Part shown: piece by piece, positions 20,999 to 30,714 of the stretch
Numbering within the stretch: position 1 is the stretch's first letter
Layout: every line of letters starts with the position of its first letter
Origin: Globisporangium splendens
Lineage: Eukaryota; Oomycota; Peronosporomycetes; Pythiales; Pythiaceae
Direction: 5' to 3'
Assembly: GCA_006386115.1 (NCBI GenBank)
Contig: VFIW01000032.1
Location: 330,668-394,667 of the forward strand
DNA length: 64,000 nucleotides
Notes under the pieces: model-generated
The model's input: the letters and a program-made list of their open reading frames with translations, nothing else
Told to the model about the DNA's origin: nothing
Databases searched by the model: none
Position numbers and translations under genes: made by a program

Positions 20999-21712
20999 AC
21001 AGCGTGTGTGATGCAGGTGCGGGCTGTGGCTCGTCGGATGAGAACGCTCAAAGGAGAAAAGATCAAGGCAGCTTGCCTGAGCCAACTGCTCAGCGTACTG
21101 GAGAGACAAGACTTGTCGCGCCAACTGGGAGCATGGGCGACGGCGCATCTGTATTTCGATGGAGGTGCACGCGGCAACCCAGGTCCAGGAGGCAGCGGTT
21201 GGGCATTCATCTTCCTGAATGAACGAAGCAATCGATGGGGACTCAAAGCATGCGGCTATGCGTACATGGGACCGGAAGCCACGAACAATTGGTGCGAATA
21301 CAGCGCACTGGAAGATGGTCTGGCATACAGTGCACGCTACCTTCAGCACTATGAAGTCCAGTTGGAAGTCTTCGGAGATAGTCAAATGATTATCGCATCC
21401 CAGAACGGGATCGCCTCAATACGCCAGACCGAGTTGCAGCCACTAGCAGTTCGGGTAAATCAAATCATCGCCAACTTTGCGTGGATCTCCTGGAATCACA
21501 CAAAACGAGAACAAAACAAAATGACCGATCTTCTCGCCAACATGGCAATGAACTCCAAGAGTGCGAAGATACTTACCGACGAATCGCGGGGAAATGATCA
21601 AGTTCTTATGTCCCAAGTCGCAGCTCTACTCGACAATGATATCGGTGCCACACCGTCAAAACTTAGAAACACTTCGCTCTCAGCAGTGTTAATGAGACTC
21701 AGGAATTCTTAA
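20999..21712 (+). pseudogene. LINE 2 RNase H domain
   Basis: Open from the premature TGA to the natural stop. Motifs: LYFDGGARGNPGPGGSG (Asp), ATNNWCEYSAL (Glu), VFGDSQMIIA (Asp) and NKMTDLLANMAM (Asp). The domain itself looks intact, but it is separated from the RT by several disruptions. Confidence 0.82.
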
Positions 21713-21874
21713 AGTATATGTAGATCATAAGTTAAATAGAATTATCTTCTCTCTCTCCAAGTGTGCCATTCGGTGTGCCAACGGGATGCTGACGTCGACA
21801 TGTGTGACGTCTGATTGGCTGAAAAGCAAAGTGCAAGTTTGGACTTGTACAGAGTGATTGTCGCTCTCTGGCGC

Positions 21875-21889
21875 ACGATTCCGCATTTT
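21875..21889 (+). promoter_or_regulatory. Inr/FPR core promoter of SDR-b
   Basis: ACGATTCCGCATTTT, followed by GCG, matches TCATTYYNCAWTTT with an intact FPR half. It lies 55-69 nt upstream of the SDR-b ATG. Confidence 0.55.
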
Positions 21890-21943
21890 GCGGAGCACTC
21901 CACACAAACAACAGAGCCCAAAGAAGCACTGAATCAGTCGAGT

Positions 21944-22738
21944 ATGGCACCTAAGACGGTGCTGATCACAGGAAGCACACGCGGCATCGGCCTCACGCTC
22001 GCGGAGCACTACGCCAAGCTCGGATGGCACGTCATCGGCGCGGCGCGCGACCCGGCGGCAGCGGACACGGTACGGCGGCTGTGCGACTGCACGAGGAGAA
22101 AGCCGATGGGATATCACAAACCTGCCAGAAGCATATATATATATACTCACATGCTCTGATGGCACTTGGATGACTGTTTTGGTGTGGATGGCGATAGCTG
22201 AGAGTGCTGGGGCCGTACAAGATCGTGCAACTCGACAGCACCGACGAAGCGTCGATCCAGAGCGCTGCACAGGCACTTGAGGGCGACGCAATCGATCTGC
22301 TCATCAACAACGCAGGCATCTTTTCCGCCGACGGACTGGAATCGGCCACGAAGACCGAGCTGATGAAGCAGTTCGAAGTCAACAGTGTCGGTCCGTTCTT
22401 GGTGACGCGCGCGTTCATCCCGCACCTGAAGGCAGCGGCGGCGCAGTGCGGATCGGCGTTTGTGGTCCAGATCTCGTCCTACATGGGCAGCATCGAACGG
22501 AATGTGGACGGCGGCTGCCGTGAATATGATCAACTCGAGCCTTGCGATCGATTTGAAGAGCGACAGCATTGGTGCTTTCGTTTTGCACCCTGGCTATGTG
22601 ATCACGGACCTCACGGGTCACGAGGGGGACGTGACCTCTGATACGAGCGTCGCTGGCCTCGTTGGTGTGATCGACAAGTTCACGCTTGCGGACTCGGGCA
22701 AGTTCTACGACTTTACGGGCAAGAACCTTCCGTGGTAA
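21944..22738 (+). pseudogene. Short-chain dehydrogenase SDR-b, catalytic segment deleted
   Basis: Paralogue of SDR-a and SDR-c. Exon 1 is 21944-22069 (42 codons; TGSTRGIG; AARD; donor ACG|GTACGG). Exon 2 begins at 22198 after GATAG. NNAGIF and the NSVGPFLVTRAF region are intact. At about 22505, after SYMGSIERNVDGG, the roughly 24-25 nt that encode the catalytic YGYRASK in the paralogues are missing, and the frame shifts. The remainder (AAVNMINSSLAIDLK ... GKNLPW) continues in another frame to 22738. Without the catalytic Tyr and Lys it cannot act as an SDR. The promoter and splice sites still look sound, so the loss may be recent. Confidence 0.82.
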
Positions 22739-23514
22739 TACGACACGCAGCCAAACGTAAGACACAGAAATGCGATGGAGTTGAGCCAAAAAATAGCGGT
22801 CTGGCTTCGCAGCATGCAAAAGAAACTAAACGGCGGTAACGACGTCTTTGGCGAAATTCACACTGCTGGACCATGCGCTTTGAATTATACGAATCCAAAC
22901 GTAAAAACAAGAACGCTGGACGCGTGTCGCGAAACAGTGAAAAGTGATCAAGACAAGGTGCGAATACGTTTCCTATCTCTGCATCCCAAAATACTTGTTT
23001 ATTTTTTGTCGTATTGACCAGGCTCGATGAAAGCCGAAGACACACATGCAACGGTTCAGCGGCGGCAGCAACGAGAAAATCATGCAACCAAAGCTGTGAG
23101 GTATATTATGTTATGCTTTGCGAAATAGAATATCCATTACCCTCCCTATACTACAGAGAATGGATATTCTAGTTTCTACGTTTTGACAGGGTTCGAGTGA
23201 AGACTACTTTAAGCTGACTCAAATGAAGGTGACCTTGGGTAGACCTATCGCAGCACAAAGTTCGAATATTCAGTGTGCTATTCTCATTGAGTAAACAAAC
23301 TGCACCCACTCAACTGCTGCTGCTGACATTCTCAAATGCAGAAATGAGCTCAAAAGCAAAGAAAGAAGTTGCCAAGAGCTGCGATCGTGCGCATCGATTT
23401 TCGGAAACTATCCACCACTTGCATTACATTTTGTGAGAGCCGAGTTACTAAGTGCACAATATGTTTTGTTTGGATTTGGCGTACTTCAGGCGTGCACCAT
23501 CTGGAGACAGATAT
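22739..23514. other. Intergenic between convergent SDR-b and SDR-c
   Basis: No gene recognised. It contains a 13-bp inverted repeat (23126-23171). Confidence 0.4.
23126..23171. repeat. Hairpin with 13-bp arms
   Basis: TAGAATATCCATT at 23126-23138 pairs perfectly with AATGGATATTCTA at 23159-23171, with a 20-nt loop. Part of the right arm resembles the LINE 1 3' UTR (GAATGGATATT). Confidence 0.6.
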
Positions 23515-24312
23515 TTACCATGGCAGGATTTCGCCGGTGTAGTTGTACAACTTGTCGGTGTCTTCAAGCGTGAACTTGTCGATGACGCTGACGAGACCGT
23601 TGACGCTCGTCTCAACCGTGATCTCGCCTTCACCCTTGTTCATATCCGTTTGCACATATCCAGGGTTCAACGCAAAAGCGCCGATCTGGTCGTTCTTCAG
23701 ATCAATCGCCAAACTCGAGTTGATCATGTTGAGCGCAGCCTTTGACGCTCGGTAGCCGTAGAAGCCACCAAAGTTCTGGGTAATGCTGCCAACGACTGAC
23801 GAGATCTGTGCGACGTACGCCGATCCGTGCTTGGCCACAGCAGCCTTGAGGTGTGGAATGAACGCGCGCGTGACCAGGAACGGCCCCACACTGTTAACTT
23901 CGAACTGCTTGAGCATGTCTTCCTTGGTCGTCGACACTAAGGTACCGCTGCCGAGGAGAATGCCGGCGTTGTTGATGAGCAAATCGATCGCTTCGCCCTC
24001 AAGCGCCTTCGCCGCGTTCAAAATGGACGCTTCGTCGCTGCTGTCGAGCTGCACGATCTTGTACGGCGACAGCGCCTTCAACTAAACGTACGACAAAGAG
24101 ATATGATGACACCCAAAACGTACACATGGTTAGCGGGTCGTAAATGCGCGGTTAGCTACGAGAGTGCGTCATGGATTGACACACACCTGGTCGGCCGTCG
24201 CAGGATCGCGAGCAGCGCCGATGACGTTCCACCCGCTCTTGATGTAGTGCTCTGCGAGCTTGAGGCCGATGCTGCGCGTGCTGCCAGTGATGAGGACCGT
24301 CTTCTGGACCAT
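23515..24312 (-). CDS. Short-chain dehydrogenase/reductase SDR-c (two exons, intact)
   Basis: Exon 1 is 24187-24312 (42 codons; donor CAG|GTGTGT) and exon 2 is 23515-24081 (acceptor ...GTTTAG|TTG), with a 105-bp phase-0 intron. The 230-residue protein has a Rossmann cofactor motif TGSTRSIG, in which the middle Gly of TGxxxGIG is Ser. It also has AARD, NNAG, a Ser in SSVVGS, the catalytic YGYRASK and an ILPW C-terminus. The family comprises cytosolic NADPH-dependent carbonyl reductases of the C-factor/sniffer type; the substrate is unknown. The gene converges on SDR-b and is the only one of the three with an undisturbed catalytic core and frame. The TGxxxGxG substitution could affect cofactor binding. 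Confidence 0.88.
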
Positions 24313-24321
24313 CGTTCGTGG

Positions 24322-24336
24322 AAAATTGAAAAGTGA
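24322..24336 (-). promoter_or_regulatory. Inr/FPR core promoter of SDR-c
   Basis: The minus strand reads TCACTTTTCAATTTT followed by CC, an excellent match to the oomycete composite element. It is only 10-24 nt from the ATG, implying a very short leader. Confidence 0.65.
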
Positions 24337-24520
24337 AGGACGTGAACGCGAACGAAGCTTTTTCACAAATCACATGGGATCCGATTGAGGATCATGACAG
24401 AGATCAACACTTTCGAGTTCAATGGCTCAGTCACAAAATAGCAATGGAAACGCATAAGAGGGGGAAATCAAGTCGAGTTTGTTTGAAGTGTGAAACCCCA
24501 TTTTTTTCAATGCTGGGATT

Positions 24521-25096
24521 ACATCTCGTTAGTGACATTCTCCAATATTCCAAGTCAAGAACAAGCGGTCCAGTTCCAGCCTCAGCGGTCCAGTTTGGGC
24601 CGGCCCATCCCAGGGAGAGAATCTCTCCTTCTTGGAGGCCCTGGTGTGGTGAGGAATGGAATGCACGACCAATTTGAGCACGACTATTGACCCGCTGTAC
24701 GTGACCAATCGTCACGCAGCACAACGAACCGGCAACGTCGCTAACAAGCGACGCAGCACAAGACCCCCGCTATCTGCGACTACCACACCGCGCAGCACAA
24801 GACCCCCCGCTGTTTGCGGCCACCACACCGCGCAGCACAAGACCCCCGTGACAAAGCCAACCGGCTCTGCCGCACCAAGACCCCTCGCAATGAAACCCAC
24901 AAGTGACGATGCGCCCACACGAAGAAAATAAATGACATAAAAACTAGAAAATCACGAAAACCCCGGACGCAAGTGTGAAAACGCTTGTGTTACGGCAGGA
25001 TATGATAGCTGAGAACCTACCAATTCTCTTCCCCGGGAAATCTTAAACTTTACGTTCAATAGATCTCTAATCATCTCATCACATCTCGTTAGTGAC
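24521..25096. repeat. 16-bp direct repeats bracketing a 544-bp segment
   Basis: ACATCTCGTTAGTGAC occurs at 24521-24536 and 25081-25096. The segment between includes a C-rich tandem repeat. A 16-bp exact repeat fits a target-site duplication, but no transposase or RT is visible. Confidence 0.45.
24752..24850. repeat. C-rich tandem repeat, about 39-40 bp unit, 2.5 copies
   Basis: CGCAGCACAAGACCCCC begins units at 24752, 24791 and 24831. The open frame through it (24656-24931, Thr/Pro/Ala-rich) is judged a by-product. Confidence 0.75.
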
Positions 25097-25230
25097 GTCA
25101 TACGAACAACATTCCGTTCTTGATTAGTACATAATGAAATCACTCTGCACTAATTAGTCCATGAGATCAATGTTCTGCACCGATTAGTTCAGAAGTCCCA
25201 GCCTGAGTCTTCTATACCAATCAGCGCAGA
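25081..25230 (-). mobile_element. Diverged LTR remnant related to the element B LTR
   Basis: Patches such as GATTAGTACATAATG and TTCTGCACCGATTAG resemble the minus strand of the B LTR (GATTAGTACATGAG, TTCTGCACTGATCAG) in the same order. It is heavily diverged with no clear ends. Confidence 0.4.
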
Positions 25231-25689
25231 ATGTTGATCCATTTGCCTTTACGCCTACAAAGCTTGACGTCAAATGATCAGTCTGTTGCGCAGTTAACGT
25301 CCAAGTCAACAATCAAAAATGCGGCTTGCGACTCAATGACAACACGACAGGCTGGAATGTTGCTCTGAAGCAACATCTCGGTGTTATAACAGATATCTGC
25401 CACTTAACCCTTCATCCACGATGCAGTATCTACCAACAAATCCGGACCAGGTCCGAGGACTCGGACATGAAATACTTGATAGATGCACTGTGACATGAGC
25501 GAAATACGGGTGTATCTCACAGCCAGATCATCCTCCATAATTAAATATCTGTCTTAAATTACTAAAATGTGAAAAGTTATCGGCACGCTTCACGACCAGG
25601 TTTTCCTTTGCCTCCTCCACAAACACCTCCCACCACCCACCCACCCACTCACCCCTTCCTCTCCCACCAGCACCTCGAAAGACGGATCA

Positions 25690-26129
25690 GCACAAAAGAT
25701 CAAGCAGAGGGGAACCGATGGCAGACGTCGTCCTCGGTAAACGTGGCCAACGCGCAATCGCTACATAACGCTGTGGTGAACGTCCTCGCTCGTCAGGACA
25801 ATGAACGGCCGGCAAACACACAAAAGCAGTACATGAACAAGCAAAAGGAGTACCGTGAGTGGTGCGCGTCCAAGGGCTTTTGTGATGGCGAGCTGGTGTG
25901 TGAAGCGAAGCTCGTTGACTTTCTGGACAACTTTTTCATCCCGCGAGGAAACAAGCGGTCTAAGATGGCCGACGGAACTCCGCAAGCGCTAGGGTCGATC
26001 CATTGACGCGTATGTGAAGGCCATTGTTGACCAGTGCTAGCAGCAGAAGTCTCTCGGCATGAAGAAAGAATCGCATCCTCGTGGAGTCGCACTCCGTGCT
26101 CTCGTGGACCTATTGAAACGCAGTGAAGT
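25690..26129 (+). pseudogene. Crypton-like tyrosine recombinase N-terminal fragment
   Basis: The plus-strand translation contains PANTQKQYMNKQKEYREWC, then LVDFLDNFFIPRGNK, then AYVKAIVDQ and SHPRGVALRALVDLLKRSE. This order matches the N-terminal region that precedes the recombinase core in Crypton-type and related eukaryotic tyrosine recombinase elements. That identification rests on pattern memory and is moderate. A frameshift near 25992 and a TAG at about 26038 break it, and it is cut off at 26129 by the 5' LTR of element A. No continuation lies beyond the far end of element A. Confidence 0.5.
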
Positions 26130-26663
26130 TGTAACGGGGTTACACTGTAACATGGTTACGCACTTGTGTTGTGCCACACAACCAAACCGAACCTTGTGGT
26201 ACGTAGAGTACGCGCAACAAGTTTAAGACCGAACCATGAGGTTCGTCGTACTTGCTCGAACCTTCACGGTGGAGCCGGCAGCCAGTCTGAGTGACGGCGT
26301 CTCCGATTGGATATAATTGAACATGCATTTCATCCAATCACATAAGACAACTAGCGTTAGTCTTTCATAGCCACTCATTGCCCCATTGGGAGTAATTACA
26401 CTTGAGATTGCTATTGTTCATAGTTACATAAAGATAATCCAGGTTGTCCTACAGAGGGCAACCTCCAACAAATAAACAGTTCCATTTTTACCGTTAACTA
26501 AGTCTTTGGTTATCGACGGTTACTCTATAGAGACCTGTAGGTAACCGATTGTTGCACTGCAGGAAGCAGGCAACCGCTCTCGGAACAGAGTCCTTGAGAG
26601 AAGCGTTGCATACGCTTCCTCACACACGTACCGTGCTGCGTAACTCGGAAGTGTCCGGTTACA
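26130..26663 (+). repeat. Element A 5' LTR (534 bp)
   Basis: Begins TGTAACGGGGTTAC and ends GTCCGGTTACA (TG...CA). The core-promoter-like ACAGTTCCATTTTTACC is at 26476-26492. Four further copies are at 38287, 42241, 47397 and 51354. Confidence 0.9.
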
Positions 26664-26665
26664 AC

Positions 26666-26680
26666 TGGTAGCACTTGTAG
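26666..26680 (+). other. Primer-binding site of element A
   Basis: TGGTAGCACTTGTAG starts two bases after the LTR. The initial TGG is complementary to a tRNA CCA end. Element B has the same TGGTAGCACTT at 30598. Confidence 0.6.
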
Positions 26681-26741
26681 TCAATCTACGACCCGGCAGA
26701 GGTGACTGCCTGAATCGCTTCCTCAAGGATTCATAATCGCG

Positions 26742-27896
26742 TCAATTGACCCTGCGCAGTTCCCGCACCTCTCGGCTGAACACCGGAGTGTGCTGACCCG
26801 AATGGCACAAGCGCTAGGCGACCAAGTCGCTCTAGACGTGCTCTCGGCGTCGCCGGAACAGCAAATCTTTCGACTCGAGCAGTTCGAGAACTTCTCGAAC
26901 GCTCAGCGCCTCGAAGGAGAACGAAGTGCGCAAGCACAAATGCAAGCCACCGCAAGCTTGACCGCAGAGATGCTGCGCTCAGCTGCTGAGTCGCGCGAAG
27001 CGCTCGAGCGAGTGGTATCTGTGGTTGCTGGTGCAGCCACGTCTTTGTCGAGTGCGGCTTCTGCGCCTCAGACACCCGCGTCCCAAACTCCCCGCCCAAG
27101 AGCTGTCAAGATTGACGCTCCGAAATTCGATGGTGCGGATGGCGACAAGCTCATCCACTGGCTACTCGCCGTGGAGCGTTGCGCCAAGGCTCAGCTCATC
27201 GACAGCAACGAGCAGATGGTGTCTTACGCCATCTCGAACCTGCGCGGTCGAGCGTCGGAATGGGCATTCTCGACGTTGCTCGCCGATGAGTGTGCATTCA
27301 ACACGTGGGATATTTTCCGTGCGAGAATCACCGCCATGTATCAGCCTCCGAACAACGAAGTGCTGTTGCAAGGTCGTTTCTTCTCCTTGAAACAAGGGAA
27401 GCTCTCGCTGGAACGATACATCCAGGAGATTAGAAGCCTGTGCGCGGCGATCACGACCAGCCCTTTGCCTGAGTCTGTGAAAGTGCCTGCGTTTCTCAAC
27501 GGACTCAACAGTGGACCAGCGCGTCAGGAGTTGTACCGACGCTTGCCGGCCACGATGGAAGATGCGATCCGCATTGCGCTCGTTGAGCAGCAATCGTTCA
27601 GAGTCAGTCGACCTGATTGGAACGCTGGCCGCCACAACGGTGCGCATCACAGCCACCGAGCAGTCGCGAATGAGCGGCGCTTCCATGGTCCGACACCAAT
27701 GGATCTCAGCAGCGCCGAAGTGACCTGCTTTAATTGTGGCAAGCGAGGACACTATCAGTCGAAGTGTCCCGCTCCAAGGCAGTCTGCTCCTCGCACTGGA
27801 AATCAGGCGAGGGACTACCAAACGCCGCGCAGCAACCACGCTCATCGAGGTGGCAGATCTGCTGTGGCAAGAAAGGGAAACGGAATGCCTCGGTAG
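26742..27896 (+). pseudogene. Element A gag (outer copy, start codon lost)
   Basis: About 384 codons, colinear with the intact gag at 46164-47324. The start ATG of that copy reads ATC here; the next in-frame ATG is at 26802. The order is capsid-like retrotransposon gag (VKIDAPKFDGADGDKLIHWL; FFSLKQGKLSLERYI), then a CCHC zinc knuckle (CFNCGKRGHYQSKC), then a basic tail. Gag forms the cytoplasmic particle that packages the RNA. The frame ends at TAG 27894-27896, just after a -1 slippery heptamer. Confidence 0.85.
27875..27881 (+). promoter_or_regulatory. -1 ribosomal frameshift heptamer, element A gag-pol
   Basis: G GGA AAC, in the gag frame, fits X XXY YYZ exactly. It lies 13-19 nt before the gag stop, and pol lies in the -1 frame. 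The antisense copy keeps the same heptamer (46179-46185). Confidence 0.65.
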
Positions 27897-29945
27897 AAGC
27901 GGGACGCTCTACTGAGACAGACTCTATAGCTTCGGCGTCGCCGACTACTAGAGTCGTGCAGATGGGAAGTTTAGTCCCAGGAGCTCTTGGCAACAAGGCT
28001 CCGAGTGAGATGTTGGTATATATCGCCGATGTGAAGGGCTATGAGAAGAAAATGACGGTTCTTGTTGACTGCGGTGCGTCACAGAACTTCGTCTCTAAGT
28101 CAGCTCTGAAAAAGAGTCTGCAAGCGTATGACCGACTTGTCCACAGTGGCAAGCGCGAGAAGATGATCGTACGTCTGGCCGATGGGTCGACAGTACACAC
28201 TGAAGGGGTTCAAGTCGAACTCTCTTTCAGTTTTTGCGACTTTGTCTGCAAAGAAACGTTCGTGGTACTAGCGATGGGGTCGAAGTACGATCTCATCCTA
28301 GGGATGCCTTGGCTGGCGAAACATCAGCCTTGGATCGATTGGCGAGCACGCACAATCGGACGCTCCACCCCTTCCTCTGATGAAGAGCGAAGGTTGCGGG
28401 AAAATTTCCACGCAATGGATGCGAGCTTTGAACACGCTGTGGCAGGGAGCCCAGCAAAGAGATCAACTGCGGCAGGTAGCCCAGTTTGTGCGGAAGCGCC
28501 ATAAAGTCCAGACGTGGACACTGGTGCGCAAGTGTGCGGCTCCAGAGCACCCGAGCCAGCCCCCGCAAGTGGCAGCGACAGTACAGGTGTACACGCGTCA
28601 ACCAGCTCGTACCACCCCGACGGTGCAGTACTGGAGCTCAGAACCGCGAGGTCGCGCGTTCGCATCAACCGACGAGGGCGACGCAAGTTGTCAGCTCGCG
28701 AGAGAGACAGTGCATTGGCATCTGTTGCTGAGGAAACGACCGCCTCGCATATGATTGCCCCATCTCTCAATGCAGGTGCAACTTCGCTGCGCGCCTTCGA
28801 CAGGATCTCGGATCCGTCGATAGATCGCGCTCACGTTGACGTGGCGCTCAGACGCGCGACACGCAGTCCGGAAGCAAACGCATCAGACGAAGTGTTCTTC
28901 GCTGAATTTGCGGCGCTCCATGAGCCGCCGAGTACCGCTGAGGCGATTGTATCCCTCGAAGAAATGAGCTATGAGCTCTTTCTTACGGATCTAGAGCGTG
29001 ATCAGATCCGCGAGATCGTCGTTCCGACTGCGTTCACGCGTAGCAAACTATGCACCTCGTCCACTGCGGATGAGAGTGTTTTGGAGCCAGACAAACAGAA
29101 ACGGTTTGCTGCTCAGGATTGGGACGCCGTGAAAGGCAGTCCATACTTTGACTTGTTGTGGGAGTTCAAAGATGTCTTCCCCGACAAAGTGCCAAGTGCC
29201 CTGCCCGTTGATCGTGGCGTACGGCACGAGATTGACCTCGAGCCCGGGAGCAAATATTGCGTGACCAGACAATGGCCGCTGCCCCGCGAGCAGGTTGAGG
29301 CTATCGACGAGTTCTTCGCGAAACGAGCCCTCGCCGGTCATGTGAGAGAAAGCAAGTCTCCACACAGCTCACCCACGTTTTGTGTGCGGAAAGCGACTGG
29401 TGGCTGGCGCATTGTTCACGCTTTCAACAAGCTGAACGCCGCCACCATTCCGGCACAAACGCCGATCCCAAGAAAGGATGTCTTAATCGACTCCATGGGC
29501 GGCTCGACAGTTTTCTCCGCACTGGATCTCATGGATGGGTTCTATCAGATCCTCATGCGAGAGAGTGACGTTCCCTTGACGGCAGTAAGCACACCCAGCG
29601 GGATGCTGTGGGAGTGGCTCGTTATGCCACAAGGTTTGAAGAATGCACCAGCGACGTTCAATCGTCTGGTAACGCATCTTCTGCGTCCTCATCGTGCGTA
29701 TGCACCGAGCTATTTCGATGACATCTTCGTGCACAGTCGTGCCGAAGGAGGTCTCAGTGTCGTTGACGTGCACAAGAGACATTTGCGCTCAGTGTTGCAG
29801 TGCTTACGAGACAACAGTCTGTATTGCAACCTGAAGAAATGCATCTTTGGCGCCTCAGAGATACCGATCCTGGGCTGCTATGTTGGCAAAGCTGGCGTCC
29901 GCGCGGACCCAGAGAAGATCAAGGCGATCGCCGACTGGTCGATCC
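27882..29945 (+). pseudogene. Element A protease-reverse transcriptase (outer copy, interrupted)
   Basis: Pol in the -1 frame relative to gag. The protease has MTVLVDCGASQNFV (catalytic DCG) and YDLILGMPWL. TAA at 28502-28504 replaces GAA of the other copy and ends the frame after AEAP. It then continues through HEIDLEPGSKYCVTRQWPL into the RT (FSALDLMDGFYQI; MPQGLKNAPATFNRL; APSYFDDIFVHS with the catalytic Asp pair). The RT is cut at 29945 by element B and resumes at 37595. Both the nonsense mutation and the insertion inactivate it. Confidence 0.87.
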
Positions 29946-30595
29946 TGTAATGGGCTATAACCAGCCATTACATGAAGGTGGATCTGTTCCCAGATCTAGT
30001 CTGGCACACACCACCTTCAGCGTGCATTGTGGAGACACAAATAACAAAGGGATTACGGTAATACAGTCCCCACATGCACGTGTGACGTCATTCGATGACG
30101 TCGCGAGTGTTCTCTGTGCTGATCAGTGCAGAATGTTGTTCTCATGTACTAATCAGTATTGAGCAATGACATCCATGTACTAATTAAGCACTGAGTGATG
30201 ATTCCTGCTTGGGAAACCGCACTGGCGACGAGACCGACGTGTCTCTGCCGCCTGAAGTGAGTGACTCGCGCCACTCACTTTGCAGGGATTTTAAATAAGA
30301 CTTGAAGTTCAAGCTTCTCGAAGATCCCGTAGGTTCAACCTCAGTGTACCCAAGGTTTTATATATCAGATTCATAGGTTTTATTGTGCATGTTTAGGTTT
30401 TAGTTATAAAACCTGTAGGATCCCTTGGGGTTCATTTGTAAGTAGCGACAGGAACCATAACTACATTTCAATTCAGTTGCAAATTTTCCTCCAAGTACTC
30501 AAGTTTTCTTCCTCCCTCCAAGTCGGAGATCGCTTCCTCTGGCACAAGCGTGTGTGCCGTGTTTGAGGGACTGTTGTGAACAGCGCCCTCTTACA
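29946..30595 (+). repeat. Element B 5' LTR
   Basis: 650 bp. TTCAGTTGCAAATTTTCCTCC at 30472-30492 resembles the oomycete Inr/FPR core promoter. Diagnostic variants versus the 3' LTR: GGCTATAACC, GTCTGGCAC, GACGTCGCGAG, CCATGTAC, GTGCATG. Confidence 0.92.
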
Positions 30596-30597
30596 CC

Positions 30598-30612
30598 TGG
30601 TAGCACTTTGAG
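30598..30612 (+). other. Primer-binding site of element B
   Basis: TGGTAGCACTTTGAG lies two bases after the 5' LTR and shares its first 11 bases with the element A site. Confidence 0.6.
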
Positions 30613-30714
30613 CGGTCCTTCCAACGACCCAGTGAAGTGAAGAGGTTTGACGACGCGGCTTTAAGCACGTCGAGCATTCCTGTCCAAGACCCTGCGAGGA
30701 TCCTTGTTTGGAAC

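Larger units (their letters stand above)
17076..21760 (+). mobile_element. LINE family 2, 5'-truncated, degenerate (LINE2-a)
   Basis: It carries endonuclease, reverse transcriptase and RNase H regions in order, but is truncated inside the endonuclease. The 11-bp sequence GTGTGCCATTC occurs at 17065-17075 and again at 21761-21771, a target-site duplication fixing both ends. The 3' end is ...GAATTATCTTCTCTCTCTCCAA, without the GATAAA tail of family 1. It is inserted between two SDR paralogues. Confidence 0.85.

Noticed and set aside
24656..24931. Thr/Pro-rich 91-codon ORF
   Set aside because: It only follows a 39-40 bp tandem repeat; no start context or promoter.
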